A stretch of DNA of 64,000 nucleotides from Chitinophaga sp. H8 (GTDB lineage: Bacteria > Bacteroidota > Bacteroidia > Chitinophagales > Chitinophagaceae): positions 3,100,001-3,164,000 of the forward strand of contig NZ_JBEXAC010000001.1 of the NCBI RefSeq assembly GCF_040567655.1, read 5' to 3'. The notes below the pieces were generated by a model. It was given only the letters and a program-made list of their open reading frames with translations. It was not told the DNA's origin and made no database searches. A program made the translations under genes and the position numbers. Below, one piece after another: positions 19,801 to 28,353 of this stretch (positions are counted from its first letter, which is position 1; every line of letters begins with the position of its first letter).

Positions 19801-20243
19801 AAAGGTTCTCCTTTTTCGTCCGTTACCTTACCCGTTACCGTGATCTGTTGCTGAATAGGTGCAGGGCTACGTTTTTCCACCGCGGGTGGCGTTTGCCCCG
19901 GCTTGCGGTAAATTACCACACTGGTGCTGGCATTCCGGAAGCTGAGGTCTGTTTCCCCTAATAAAGTGGCCAGCACTTTATCCAGTGCTTCATTCCTAAA
20001 GGCTGTAGCCTTTACCTGGAAGCGGGTTAATTCATTGATGTTGTAGGAAAAATCTACGTTCGCCGCTTTGCTGATCTGCATAACAGCTTTATCCAGGGTG
20101 CCTGCCGGTATCTTAACAGAAATACGGCGTTCGCCCTGATCGTCCTTAAAAGCAGCTGCATTTAGTGGCAGCCACGTTCCCAGCAGCAGGCATAATAATA
20201 CGGCGCCTGCCTTCATGGAATTACCCAGTAACTTTTTCTTCAT
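16833..20243 (-). CDS. SusC/RagA TonB-linked outer-membrane transporter with STN domain
   Basis: A 1,136-residue channel. I start at 20243 (MKKKLLGNSMKAGAVLLCLLLG), which gives a normal signal peptide; an in-frame start 78 bases upstream would put a charged tail before it. Order: STN domain (RRISVKIPAGTLDKAVMQIS onward), a Pro-rich linker, CarboxypepD_reg-like domain (VTGKVTDEKGEPLPGAVV), plug (LIVIDGMPLQN, VLKGPAAAALYGTRGGNGVI, TTKKGKAGKV) and a beta-barrel ending in LNLKVGF. The STN domain and the adjacent fecR and ECF sigma genes indicate trans-envelope induction by the ligand. No hydrolase gene accompanies it, so the ligand is probably small or pre-digested. Confidence 0.94.
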   Translation of the reverse strand: MKKKLLGNSMKAGAVLLCLLLGTWLPLNAAAFKDDQGERRISVKIPAGTLDKAVMQISKAANVDFSYNINELTRFQVKATAFRNEALDKVLATLLGETDLSFRNASTSVVIYRKPGQTPPAVEKRSPAPIQQQITVTGKVTDEKGEPLPGAVVRSKATGKGAITDGTGNYSITLPSAQDTLLFSYVSFQSKEEAVGGRNTINIQLTQLSQKVGEVVVTALGIKREQKALGYSMQQIDGSEVSTAKETNVINSLSGKIAGLQLYQGSGGPGGSAKIIIRGFNSLKVDGNEPLIVIDGMPLQNDQTSMGTSLWGGMDRGSDVSNINPDDIETISVLKGPAAAALYGTRGGNGVILITTKKGKAGKVRVNLNSSFTAETPLVFYDFQNEYAQGTSGQFNTNTIESWGPKITGQEVTDWTGKKRPLKADPNGVKNFFKTGTTFTNTVEVDGGTDIVTYRLGYTNLRNESIMPGYDLSRDNITGRINAFLFNKKLSIDAKLNYIKQDVKNRPFAGGYSDNIYYNFIKMPRSVTVSELNPPEEANGMPRSYYPTEQNPYWVLYNMQNNDDNDRYLSLISLQYQFTDWLKLQARHTMNFNASFNEVKTPMNTIGSQAINKGSYSFGSGTGKETNVDFLLTANRTFGPLQASVSLGGNQMRATYRGDGGQTTGLLVDKLWNITNSPTPGYYNRSITKRGMNSLYGFVNLSYKDFLFFDYTYRNDWSSTLDKKNRSFGYPSYVGSVIIDQVLRNFNVEVPRFISMVKVRGAIAEAGNDRGPYGTAPTYDIRPIPGTDAIGTELPNSRPNYELMPEIIRSSEIGLDLKLLGNRLGMDMTWYKKNAFNQIIDLGVSSTTGYNTRLINAGNVQNKGFEFTLTGSPVRQEKGFNWDITVNYSRNTNRMVELHPEVKQSIFTYFGTIMSLVLEGKDYGDFYGTDFTRNAEGKVVVDETGLPKPMASGANTLLGNFQPKWASGVYNTFSYKNLSMGFLLDIRQGGQIYSGTLASMYYYGTAAGTVNGRDEKFVVDGVFEDGKTNNVPVTAEEYWKRVAGLNGGGINSAFVYNANSVRLREVTLTYQLPRHILSRTVIKDLSLGFVARNLWIIHNSVPGIDPESSMAASASGFEYVGMPSTRSYGLNLKVGF

Positions 20244-20428
20244 AGTGCTATCCTTTAGCCAGAGATTGAATTTGCCCGAACGAATGGTATTAGCATCGTG
20301 GGTACAGGTTGATAAAATCATTATACATTGCAGGGAATGACTGCATCCATTCTGATTGACGAACCAGGTGGCAGGTAGTACTAAATGCCTGTAAAATAAA
20401 TTTGTACTGGGAAAGAATAACAGTGTCC

Positions 20429-21349
20429 CTATTGATTGCAGCCGGGTCCGGTGATCAATACGATATCTCCTTTTATAGTGTAGCTGATATGTTGTATATC
20501 CCTCAGAATGTCCAGCACTTCGGGTAAAGGCTGCTGACGGTTAAAGCGGATATTATTAGTACAATGCTTAAAGTTATTATGATTATACTGTAGTGTAACA
20601 TTAAAGGTGTTCTCAATAGCAATCGCTATTTCATCAAAGCCTGCCTGTTTTAATACAATTTTCCCCTGCGTCCAGCTGGCCATTTCATCGACCTCCTGTG
20701 TATCCCTGGAAAATGTTTTTTTCATAGCATCGTATTGCAATACCTGACCCGGCATAAGCGCCCCTAATTCATTAAGCTGCTGTTTCACCGCCACCTTTCC
20801 GGTCTTAACGGCAACAGCAATGTTATTCAGCTGCGGATAAGATTTAACAACAAAGGAAGTTCCCAATACCTGGACATTCAGTTCTCCCGATTTTACCCGG
20901 AAAGGCTGTTCTGCATCAGGCTGCACTTCCACAAAAATTTCTCCTTCATTTAATTCCAGCAGCCTTTCTTTATTACCGAAGGAAGCAGCATATTGCATTT
21001 GTGCCCCGGCATTCATCCATACCCAGGAACTATCCGGGAGCATCACCTTTCTTACACTTCCCTTTGGGTTGGAGATCACCACCCATTCAGGCGCCACGGC
21101 TTTCTGCTGAAAAAGAAAATGAGAAGCCAGCAGGTACAGGGCAACCGCCGCTGCTATACTCCCTATACTCCACCCTATACGTGCTACCCGCTTTTTCCTG
21201 GCCATATCCACAGCCAGTTCATTATTTAAACGGCTTTGATGAATGCGGTCCAGTATTTCCTGCCGCATCTGTGCTTTTGCCTGGTTAGATGAGGGAGTAT
21301 CAGTATTGGGGGGTATCCTGTACGGGTCGTTTTGATCTTGCTGCTCCAT
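20429..21349 (-). CDS. FecR-family anti-sigma factor
   Basis: A 306-residue protein with a short cytoplasmic part, one membrane helix (about 55-78, GWSIGSIAAAVALYLLASHFLF), a FecR domain (VMLPDSSWVWMNAGAQMQYAASF, ELNVQVLGTSFVVKSY) and a DUF4974-type end (IVLKQAGFDEIAIAIENTFNVTLQYN). It would control the sigma factor encoded 66 bases upstream and receive the signal from the STN domain of the SusC encoded downstream. It is shorter than the FecR of the neighbouring cluster and not a close copy, so each cluster probably has its own signalling set. Confidence 0.92.
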   Translation of the reverse strand: MEQQDQNDPYRIPPNTDTPSSNQAKAQMRQEILDRIHQSRLNNELAVDMARKKRVARIGWSIGSIAAAVALYLLASHFLFQQKAVAPEWVVISNPKGSVRKVMLPDSSWVWMNAGAQMQYAASFGNKERLLELNEGEIFVEVQPDAEQPFRVKSGELNVQVLGTSFVVKSYPQLNNIAVAVKTGKVAVKQQLNELGALMPGQVLQYDAMKKTFSRDTQEVDEMASWTQGKIVLKQAGFDEIAIAIENTFNVTLQYNHNNFKHCTNNIRFNRQQPLPEVLDILRDIQHISYTIKGDIVLITGPGCNQ

Positions 21350-21415
21350 TCAAGTGGATGATTTACGTATTGACGGACAAATGTAATAAAAGTACCAATG
21401 TTGATGCATCTGCAT

Positions 21416-21961
21416 TCAGGACAATAACCTGCTTCGCAATTGCTTTAATGCGTAACTAAGTTGATTTTTCACTGTTTGCGGAGATAAGGACAGGTGCAAA
21501 GCAATTTCCCGGATGCTCATCTGCTCTTCCCTGCTTAGCTTAAACACTTCCCGCACCCTGGCAGGCATATTATTTATCTCCAGCACCAGCGCCTTTTGCA
21601 ACTCTTTGGTAGTAAAAGCGTGCAGACTTTCATTTTCGTCCGTAACCGCATTGTATATTTGTGTATGCTGGTGCTTTTGTTGGCAAACTTCCTTGCGTTT
21701 TATGTCAATTATCTTATTCTGCAGAGATTGATAAAGGTAGCCTCCCAATGTTTTATGGATCTGTAGCTGGGTACGCTTATCCCATATTGCCAGGAAGATA
21801 TCGTGTACAATATCTTTAGACAATTCTATATCCTGTGTTTTCCTGAATGCCGCATCAAATACATTTTCCCAATACCTTTCGTAAAGTTCGTTGAAAGCGG
21901 GGATATAGTCTGCTTTCATTAACGTCATCAGTTGTAGGTCGTCCTTCTCTTTCAGTGACAT
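21416..21961 (-). CDS. ECF (sigma-70 family) RNA polymerase sigma factor
   Basis: A 181-residue ECF factor: region 2 with FNELYERYWENVFDAAFRKTQDIELSKDIVHDIFLAIWDKR and region 4 with MPARVREVFKLSREEQMSIREIALHLSLSPQTVKNQL. It starts only 27 bases after the ROK regulator gene on the same strand, so ROK, sigma, fecR, susC and susD may form one transcription unit. It would activate the second SusCD pair when FecR releases it. Confidence 0.92.
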   Translation of the reverse strand: MSLKEKDDLQLMTLMKADYIPAFNELYERYWENVFDAAFRKTQDIELSKDIVHDIFLAIWDKRTQLQIHKTLGGYLYQSLQNKIIDIKRKEVCQQKHQHTQIYNAVTDENESLHAFTTKELQKALVLEINNMPARVREVFKLSREEQMSIREIALHLSLSPQTVKNQLSYALKQLRSRLLS

Positions 21962-21988
21962 AATAATAATGGTTGACTTAATACTGCT

Positions 21989-23224
21989 TTATGCCAGTGC
22001 CAGCAATTTATTCCTTACCAGCAAACAGGCGCCTATGATACCAGCTTTTTCTCCCAGCCGTGAAAATGCCAGTTGCGTATCATTATTTACCAGGCTCAAT
22101 GAATACCGGTTGATCGCATTCTTTACCGGTAATCTGATATAATCCCCTGTAGTAGCCATACAACCCCCTAATATCACCATTTCAGGATTAAAAAGATTAA
22201 TCAGCATAGCAATCCCTTTTCCCAATTTCTCCCCTACTTCTGCTATCAGTTCAATCGCCAGCATATCATCATTATTGGCGGCATGCACAATATCTTCCAG
22301 GGTTATTTCTTCCGGCTTTATCCCATGCTGCGTTACGATAACAGAGGAAACCCCTTCTCTCAGCTTTTCCCCGAAGTTGCGCAAAAGGGCTATCCCGGAG
22401 GCCTCTGTTTCCAGGCATCCCTTTTTTCCACAATGACAGATCAGCTCATTATCAAAAAAAGGAATGTGGCCAAATTCGCCGGAAAAGCCGGACTTGCCGT
22501 AATACAGCTGCCCGTTGATCATTACCCCCATGCCAATGCCATGATCCAGGTTGATATACAGCACATTTTTCTCTGTATTTACAATGCCACAGCAGAATTC
22601 ACCGTATGCCATTGCCCGGGAATCATTTTCCAGGAATGTACGCACGCCCAGCCGGGACTCTATTACTTTGCTGAGTGGCTCTTCATTGAAGTAAAAAAAA
22701 CTGTAACTATATCCCGTGGCATAGTTGATCCTTCCTGTCAGATTCAGCCCTACCCCCAGTATTTTCTGCTTACTGACGGGCAGCTCTCCCATAAATTCCT
22801 GAATGATGCTACACAAGGCATCCAGCGAAGCGGGAGAGTTTTCCAGTGTATAAGGTACCTTACCTTTAAAAGTGACCAGATTCCTTTTAAAATCCAGTAA
22901 TCCCAGGTTGATATGATATTTCTGCACCTCCACCCCTATAAAAAATCCGGCATCAGGCGTAAGGCCGTATAAATTAGGGCGGCGGCCACTGACTGAATCA
23001 ATTTTGCCATAATCCTGAATGAGCCCTTCCTGGGCAAGCTCTGTCAGCAGATTGGTTACCTTAGGAGAGCTGGCATTCAGTTCTTTACTTAAGTCGGTGA
23101 TCGTAGCATTCCCCACATTGGCAAACCACGCAATGATCTTTTTTTTAAGATTCAGGTTCTTGTATGCCACCCCGCTGATATTCTCATTCCCTAATTCCTC
23201 AAAAAAAGTTTGGCCACTACCCAT
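21989..23224 (-). CDS. ROK-family transcriptional regulator (NagC/XylR type)
   Basis: A 411-residue protein. An N-terminal winged helix (about 28-85: KKKIIAWFANVGNATITDLSKEL, then SSPKVTNLLTELAQEGLIQ) precedes a ROK sugar-kinase fold. The ROK zinc motif is intact: CHCGKKGC at 263-270, followed by LETEASG. The actin-like DNA is present as LENDSRAMAYGEFCCG and INLDHGIGMGVMING. It would bind a sugar or sugar phosphate and control nearby genes as a repressor or activator. It sits at the head of the second sigma-FecR-SusCD cluster, which it probably controls together with itself. A perfect 14-bp tandem repeat lies just upstream of its start codon. Confidence 0.9.
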   Translation of the reverse strand: MGSGQTFFEELGNENISGVAYKNLNLKKKIIAWFANVGNATITDLSKELNASSPKVTNLLTELAQEGLIQDYGKIDSVSGRRPNLYGLTPDAGFFIGVEVQKYHINLGLLDFKRNLVTFKGKVPYTLENSPASLDALCSIIQEFMGELPVSKQKILGVGLNLTGRINYATGYSYSFFYFNEEPLSKVIESRLGVRTFLENDSRAMAYGEFCCGIVNTEKNVLYINLDHGIGMGVMINGQLYYGKSGFSGEFGHIPFFDNELICHCGKKGCLETEASGIALLRNFGEKLREGVSSVIVTQHGIKPEEITLEDIVHAANNDDMLAIELIAEVGEKLGKGIAMLINLFNPEMVILGGCMATTGDYIRLPVKNAINRYSLSLVNNDTQLAFSRLGEKAGIIGACLLVRNKLLALA

Positions 23225-23235
23225 TTTTTTATTTC

Positions 23236-23263
23236 CATTTAGTTGCGCACATTTAGTTGCGCA
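23236..23263 (-). promoter_or_regulatory. Perfect tandem 14-bp repeat upstream of the ROK gene (candidate operator)
   Basis: The 14-mer CATTTAGTTGCGCA occurs twice without spacer (23236-23249 and 23250-23263). On the coding strand of the ROK gene it reads TGCGCAACTAAATG, ending 11 bases before the start codon. The position suggests an autoregulatory binding site or a slipped duplication in the untranslated leader. No exact TAnnTTTG element was found above it. Confidence 0.45.
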
Positions 23264-23383
23264 GGCTTACAGTTTTGCTATCGAAGAAGCCTTTTCTTCA
23301 TTATATCATCCAAAATAATATATTATTTAAACAAACGCAATCTTTTTAAAAAAAATTATAAAATAAGCTTTTGAGAATAGAAA

Positions 23384-23437
23384 ACCGGAAAAAGCCCTTT
23401 CGGGCAGACCAGGCTAACAATTATCAGTTTTTCCGGT
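23384..23437 (+). ncRNA. Structured leader before the porin gene (candidate cis-regulatory RNA)
   Basis: A perfect 10-bp outer stem (ACCGGAAAAA at 23384-23393 with TTTTTCCGGT at 23428-23437) encloses an inner hairpin GCCC-TTTC-GGGC (23394-23405) and a 22-base unpaired stretch. It ends 81 bases before the porin start codon. There is no U-run, so it is not a plain terminator. It could be an RNA switch, a protein-binding element or an mRNA-stabilising fold. I do not recognise a known riboswitch class. Confidence 0.4.
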
Positions 23438-23518
23438 GAGTAAAAATATTCAGATCATGACAGGCATCATTGAATAGAAAACCACCTGGTTCTACCTTCA
23501 TATTCTAAATCAGGGACT

Positions 23519-24805
23519 ATGCATAAATTACTACTCCTCTTTATCATGTCTGGTATCAGCAGCATATTGTATGCACAGGAATTTAAGATAGACGGACAAT
23601 TACGGCCACGGCTGGAAGTACGGAATGGTTTTGGCCAACTACGTCCTTCGGCTCCGGCTGCTGACCAAACAGCTGCTTTCATCTCTGGAAGGACCCGGTT
23701 GAATTTTCTGTATAATGATGCCGGCAATAAAGTAAAGTTTGGATTGAGCCTGCAGGATATAAGAGTATGGGGAGACCATCCGCAAACTACCCTGGAAGAA
23801 AACAACAACTTTGGTATCCATGAAGGATGGGCCGCCATCCTTTTTTCTCCGGAATGGGACCTTAAATTAGGACGGCAGGAAATCAACCTGGACAATGCCC
23901 GTATTTTAGGTAATCTTGACTGGGCACAGCAAGCCCGCTCTCATGATGCGATATTACTTAATTACAGCGGGGTATTTAACTTAAAAGCCGGTTATGCATT
24001 AAGCGCAGGTAAGGAAAGCTTACGTAAGGAAATATATACAATCAGGAATTATAAGAACCTGCAGTTCCTCTGGCTCAATAAAAAAATAAGCCATATAACC
24101 ATCAGCCTGCTCTTTCTTAATAACGGGATGGAATATACTAAAGACTCTTCCCAAACAGGAGCTGCGGGCCGCGCTGTTGCTTATAGCCAAACTATAGGTG
24201 CCCGTATGGAATTCCGTAAAGCGCTATTGGGATTTAACATGGAAGGATATTACCAAGGTGGAAAAGATGATGTTCACCATACCTTAAGTGCATATGATCT
24301 TATTGCTGAAGCTGTTGTCAAACCAGATAAATGGCAGGTAACCCTCGGAACAGAAATACTTTCAGGCACTGCTGCCACTACAACTGCACAAGGGGAAAAT
24401 AGGTCCTTCAATCCGCTGTATGGTACCAATCACAAGTTCAATGGTTACCTCGATTTTTTTTACGTAGGCGGGCGATATAAAGATAATGCAGGTTTACATG
24501 ACATTTACACCACCGCTGTTTACATGCCGGATCCATTCAGCATAGAAGCAGGCTTACATCTCTTCAATACCATGGTTAAAGTAGTGGATAAAAACGGTGA
24601 TCAGCTCAACAGATATCTTGGTATGGAAGCAGACATCGTAGCGGGTTATAGACTCTCTCCCGTAGTGAATGTTCAGGGAGGCTTTTCAGTACTCTCAGGT
24701 ACTGCTACCTTACAAACAGTAGCTGGAGGGGATAAAAACAAATTAAGTACCTGGGGATGGCTGGCCGTCAATATTACCCCTACCTTTCTCCATATCAAAA
24801 AATAG
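23519..24805 (+). CDS. Alginate-export-type outer-membrane beta-barrel (porin-like)
   Basis: A 428-residue protein with a signal peptide (MHKLLLLFIMSGISSILYAQ) followed by alternating strands rich in aromatic residues. The start FKIDGQLRPRLEVRNGF, the SGRTRLNFLYNDAGNKVKFGLSLQDIRVWGD block and KLGRQEINLDNARILGNLDWAQQARSHDAILLNY match the Alginate_export (AlgE-like) barrel family, which is used widely in Bacteroidota as a general outer-membrane channel. It is monocistronic: a structured leader lies upstream and a strong hairpin terminator 33 bases downstream. The substrate is unknown; alginate itself is not implied. Confidence 0.8.
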   Translation: MHKLLLLFIMSGISSILYAQEFKIDGQLRPRLEVRNGFGQLRPSAPAADQTAAFISGRTRLNFLYNDAGNKVKFGLSLQDIRVWGDHPQTTLEENNNFGIHEGWAAILFSPEWDLKLGRQEINLDNARILGNLDWAQQARSHDAILLNYSGVFNLKAGYALSAGKESLRKEIYTIRNYKNLQFLWLNKKISHITISLLFLNNGMEYTKDSSQTGAAGRAVAYSQTIGARMEFRKALLGFNMEGYYQGGKDDVHHTLSAYDLIAEAVVKPDKWQVTLGTEILSGTAATTTAQGENRSFNPLYGTNHKFNGYLDFFYVGGRYKDNAGLHDIYTTAVYMPDPFSIEAGLHLFNTMVKVVDKNGDQLNRYLGMEADIVAGYRLSPVVNVQGGFSVLSGTATLQTVAGGDKNKLSTWGWLAVNITPTFLHIKK

Positions 24806-24837
24806 TTGCAGCTCAGCCCTGTTACACTTCAAAACAA

Positions 24838-24870
24838 TAAAGGCTTTATGCGGTTTGCATAAAGCCTTTA
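24838..24870. terminator. Bidirectional hairpin terminator between porin and phospholipase genes
   Basis: A perfect 14-bp stem (TAAAGGCTTTATGC with GCATAAAGCCTTTA) and a 5-base loop lie between two convergent genes. A/T-rich flanks on both sides allow it to stop transcripts from either direction. Confidence 0.85.
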
Positions 24871-24889
24871 CTTTGCATATTACTGTTGT

Positions 24890-27439
24890 CTAAATATTTC
24901 CCATGGCAGGGTCACTAAAGCTTGCCTTGCCTGTTTCTACACGACCTGCATAACGTTTTTCAAAGTCCTTATTTCCTGCTATTCTTACACTGCAGTCGTA
25001 CCAGCCGTAACTGTTACCCAACTCCAGCATAATGCTGGCCTGGCTTCCGGCCGACTTCGCTACATTCAGCACCTTCGTAACAGTACCTTTTTTATAAGCA
25101 TTGTCTTTGATCTCCACGGTTACCTTCTGCTTGCTATCCAGGTTCGTCAACCTGATCTCCACATTACCGGTAAGTGTATTTTTATGTAGTTTGTGGCGAC
25201 TGTATTCAAAGGAAATATCTACTGCAGGATCTTGGCTGTTTCCTTTAAACTCTCTGAAAAAGCCATTAGGTCCATATGCGCGGAGGTGATAATTCCCATC
25301 TTCAAAATCGCTTACCTTCCAGGTATCTGCCAGTGCATCTCCTGCCTTTACGGCATAGGCCCATGCCCTGGCAGCTTCATATGCAGCTTCCTTGCCGGGG
25401 TGCTGCACCATAAAATTACCCGGTGCATATACATTAAACGGCGATCCCATCGTACGTTTTCCAAATACTTCATCACGTGCTTCAAACTTCATCTCAAAGT
25501 GCTGTTTGTCGGCACTTAATTTACCATCTACATATAACTGATAAGGTAATGCACAGGATGAGCGGATACCTTTTTCCTGCTTGGACATCAAAGGTGATGC
25601 ATGCGGATTGCGGTTAATTTGTGCGATTTCCTCCGCGTTGAGTATCTTATAATTTGATGGCACATCCTTGAACTTCGCCTTATGCACTGTCTGGTAAAAT
25701 ACCTCTTTATCCGGGAAGGGAGGCACTTCCATCTTTTCACCATTATATGGCCGGAAGATAGAGGTCAGGTCACCACATACCGTACGACGCCAGTCAGTGA
25801 TATTGGATTCTTCTATTTTCTTGCCAAATTTTTTATTCAAAAAGCCTTCCAGGAATTGCAACGAAGAGGTATGATCAAACACCTCAGAGTTTACCCATCC
25901 CCCACGGCTCCAGGGCGATGCCACTACCAGGGGTACACGATATCCAAGACCAATAGGACTCTCCCGAGGTCCATCTTTTTTCATCACATATTCTGCTGCA
26001 GTATCGATACCTGCCGATACCTTACCAGTATCTGTTCTCTGCGGATGCGGTGCTACAAATGGAGGTACGTGGTCAAAATCACCATCATTTTCATCATATG
26101 CCAGGATAAAGATGGTTTTCTTCCATACTTCCGGATTTTTGGTAAGGATATCCAGCACTTCAGATACATACCATGCTCCATACCAGGGAGCTCCCGGATG
26201 ATCAGAGAAATTACATGGTGCTACCAGCCAGGACACGGTAGGCAATTTCCCATTATTAACATCATGACGAAACTGGTGCAGTACATCTCCTTTAGGCACC
26301 TGCAGCTCCCGGTCCATGTAACCATCTTTATAGCTTAAGGTGGTCAGCTTGCGATAATCAGGATCATTTTTATTGGTAGTAAAGGCCTTTTCACATAAGT
26401 TCCTTTCCCGCTGCGGTAATTTTGCAAACTCTTCCGGACTGAACCGTTTGAGCCTGTCTTTTACTACCAGCAAGCTCTTCTTTTTCTGTTCCAGTTGTTT
26501 AACTGCCTCAGCTTTGGCCTTACTACCTTCTTCCATAGCCGGAATGCTTTTTTCCAATGCTGCTATTTCCGCAGGTAATTGTTCTCCCCTTTTTTGCAGG
26601 TAAGTATAGTGAGTAGGATGAAAACCTACCCGGTATTGGGTAAACCACTCAATCGGATTGTCGGTAAAGTTGGCCAGCCATGAATCTTCTTCTCCTTCCA
26701 GTCCGGTATCCAGGCTGATTTCGTTCTGATAAATCCTCCAAGATATATTATTATCTTCCAGGCGCTCCGGAAAGGTAGTCCAGCTTGCTTCTGATCCATA
26801 ATCCACATCGGAGTTCCATACATTAGCTTTTACGTTACCGCTTTTTTCAGCTCGGATAGTACCAGACCAGAAATAAAGCCGGTTAGGCGTAGTACCTGTT
26901 AAAGAAGAACAGAAATTCTGATCACATACGGTAAATGCATCTGCAAAAGCATAATAAAACGGAATATCCTCCCGGGTATAATGCCCCAGTGTTAAAGGGA
27001 TCTTAGCATAGTCTCTGTTGCCAGACCGCTTGGCCACCAACCACTTATCATATTTACCTTCATTTCTCGCATCTACCTGGTTTTCCCAGGAATGCGGCAA
27101 TGAACTCATCCAGGTAGATTTTGACTCCTTGAAATCCATGCGGAAAGGAACAAAGGTTTCTCCCTGCTCATTGGATTGCAGCCATACCAGGTTCTTATTA
27201 GGCAACGTAATGGCGCGGGGATCATTAAATCCACGTACTCCTCTTAATGCACCATAACAATGATCAAACGAGCGGTTTTCCTGCATCAGGAATACCACAT
27301 GCTCTGCATCCAGGTAAGTACTACCTACCTTAGGATCAATGGCTAATGCTTTCTGAATGGAAGCAGGCAAAGCGCTAAAGATGCCTGTAGCGCCAGATAG
27401 CAGCGCTGCTTTTTTAATAAAATCTCTTCTTGTATCCAT
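24890..27439 (-). CDS. Tat-exported phospholipase C, phosphocholine-specific type
   Basis: An 849-residue enzyme with a twin-arginine signal (DTRRDFIKKAALLSGATGIF). The catalytic phosphoesterase domain shows HVVFLMQENRSFDHCYGALRG (Glu54, Asn55), FCSSLTGTTPNRLYFWSG with the Thr expected as nucleophile, and a late DENDGDFDHVPPF metal site. Two C-terminal DUF756-type beta domains follow (from about 660). The family hydrolyses phosphatidylcholine or sphingomyelin and usually serves phosphate scavenging or interaction with host or prey membranes. The length is normal for Bacteroidota members. It is transcribed alone, with a terminator shared with the porin gene downstream. Confidence 0.9.
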   Translation of the reverse strand: MDTRRDFIKKAALLSGATGIFSALPASIQKALAIDPKVGSTYLDAEHVVFLMQENRSFDHCYGALRGVRGFNDPRAITLPNKNLVWLQSNEQGETFVPFRMDFKESKSTWMSSLPHSWENQVDARNEGKYDKWLVAKRSGNRDYAKIPLTLGHYTREDIPFYYAFADAFTVCDQNFCSSLTGTTPNRLYFWSGTIRAEKSGNVKANVWNSDVDYGSEASWTTFPERLEDNNISWRIYQNEISLDTGLEGEEDSWLANFTDNPIEWFTQYRVGFHPTHYTYLQKRGEQLPAEIAALEKSIPAMEEGSKAKAEAVKQLEQKKKSLLVVKDRLKRFSPEEFAKLPQRERNLCEKAFTTNKNDPDYRKLTTLSYKDGYMDRELQVPKGDVLHQFRHDVNNGKLPTVSWLVAPCNFSDHPGAPWYGAWYVSEVLDILTKNPEVWKKTIFILAYDENDGDFDHVPPFVAPHPQRTDTGKVSAGIDTAAEYVMKKDGPRESPIGLGYRVPLVVASPWSRGGWVNSEVFDHTSSLQFLEGFLNKKFGKKIEESNITDWRRTVCGDLTSIFRPYNGEKMEVPPFPDKEVFYQTVHKAKFKDVPSNYKILNAEEIAQINRNPHASPLMSKQEKGIRSSCALPYQLYVDGKLSADKQHFEMKFEARDEVFGKRTMGSPFNVYAPGNFMVQHPGKEAAYEAARAWAYAVKAGDALADTWKVSDFEDGNYHLRAYGPNGFFREFKGNSQDPAVDISFEYSRHKLHKNTLTGNVEIRLTNLDSKQKVTVEIKDNAYKKGTVTKVLNVAKSAGSQASIMLELGNSYGWYDCSVRIAGNKDFEKRYAGRVETGKASFSDPAMGNI

Positions 27440-27705
27440 AATCTTTTACCAGCGTGATAATTTATAAAAGTATAGTAAAATCTCTCTTTTTAATGGATTC
27501 CCGCATGGTGTAACAGAGAATTAAACGAATGTTAACGTGTACAGGTACGGGACTAATTTGCTCTTATTACTTAAATGTAACCAGTTATGACTTGAAAAAT
27601 AAAAAAAGAAATGAAGAAATCAAGAAATGAATGATGAATGATAAAAAACTATCACCGTCAATTTAGAAAGGTCCCACATACACTATTCCCAGGATTCTGC
27701 GTGCC

Positions 27706-28278
27706 TTAAACAGATTCTACCATGAATAATCTGAGGATAAAAGACAATTCGTAAAGGATAGCCAGGATCACCAGCCAGGCGTGAAAGGTTTTATTGTTTA
27801 CTTTCATCGCTACCAGGCATAATATAATATGCGCAATATTCCGGATGGGATATTCTAGCTGCTGCATTAAAAAATAATCATTCCCTTTTATCCAGGTATC
27901 AACGAAATCGGCCAGGAAACAAATTGCCAATACCCCAAAAAACCAGTTCTTCCTGGAATAATAGTATGCTTCAAATCCATCATACTCCTTTACATCATCC
28001 GGGTACAGCAGGGCACACAATGTGTAATAGATCCCGATATATATTACTATAAAGAAATAGGCCGGGAATGTCCAGTGCTTTATGGCACTTAAATGAATTT
28101 CCCACCACCAGAAATGAATCAGCAGTAAAAAGACATAGAAGCTCCATAACAGGTGTATCCAGTAGGGCTTACTTCTGCCTGGATGCTGTATAAATTTGAT
28201 GGCACCATTTAATAAATGCCGGATACTCAATCCCAACATTATACCAATAACAACTTTAACGTGGCTAAATGCTTCCAT
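27706..28278 (-). CDS. Hypothetical integral membrane protein, about five helices
   Basis: A 190-residue protein with about five hydrophobic segments (VKVVIGIMLGLSIRHLL, LLWSFYVFLLLIHFWWW, TFPAYFFIVIYIGIYYTLCALL, WFFGVLAICFLADFV, and the last about 150-180). It has conserved-looking Trp and Tyr residues at membrane borders and few charges. I do not recognise a family. It lies between two unrelated transcription units and is divergent from the sialidase-like gene across a 75-base AT-rich gap. Confidence 0.6.
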   Translation of the reverse strand: MEAFSHVKVVIGIMLGLSIRHLLNGAIKFIQHPGRSKPYWIHLLWSFYVFLLLIHFWWWEIHLSAIKHWTFPAYFFIVIYIGIYYTLCALLYPDDVKEYDGFEAYYYSRKNWFFGVLAICFLADFVDTWIKGNDYFLMQQLEYPIRNIAHIILCLVAMKVNNKTFHAWLVILAILYELSFILRLFMVESV

Positions 28279-28353
28279 CTTATTAATATTACGGTCAATA
28301 AGGGTTATCCTATAAATTTAAAAATAAATCAATAATTTATTATCTTAACGCTC

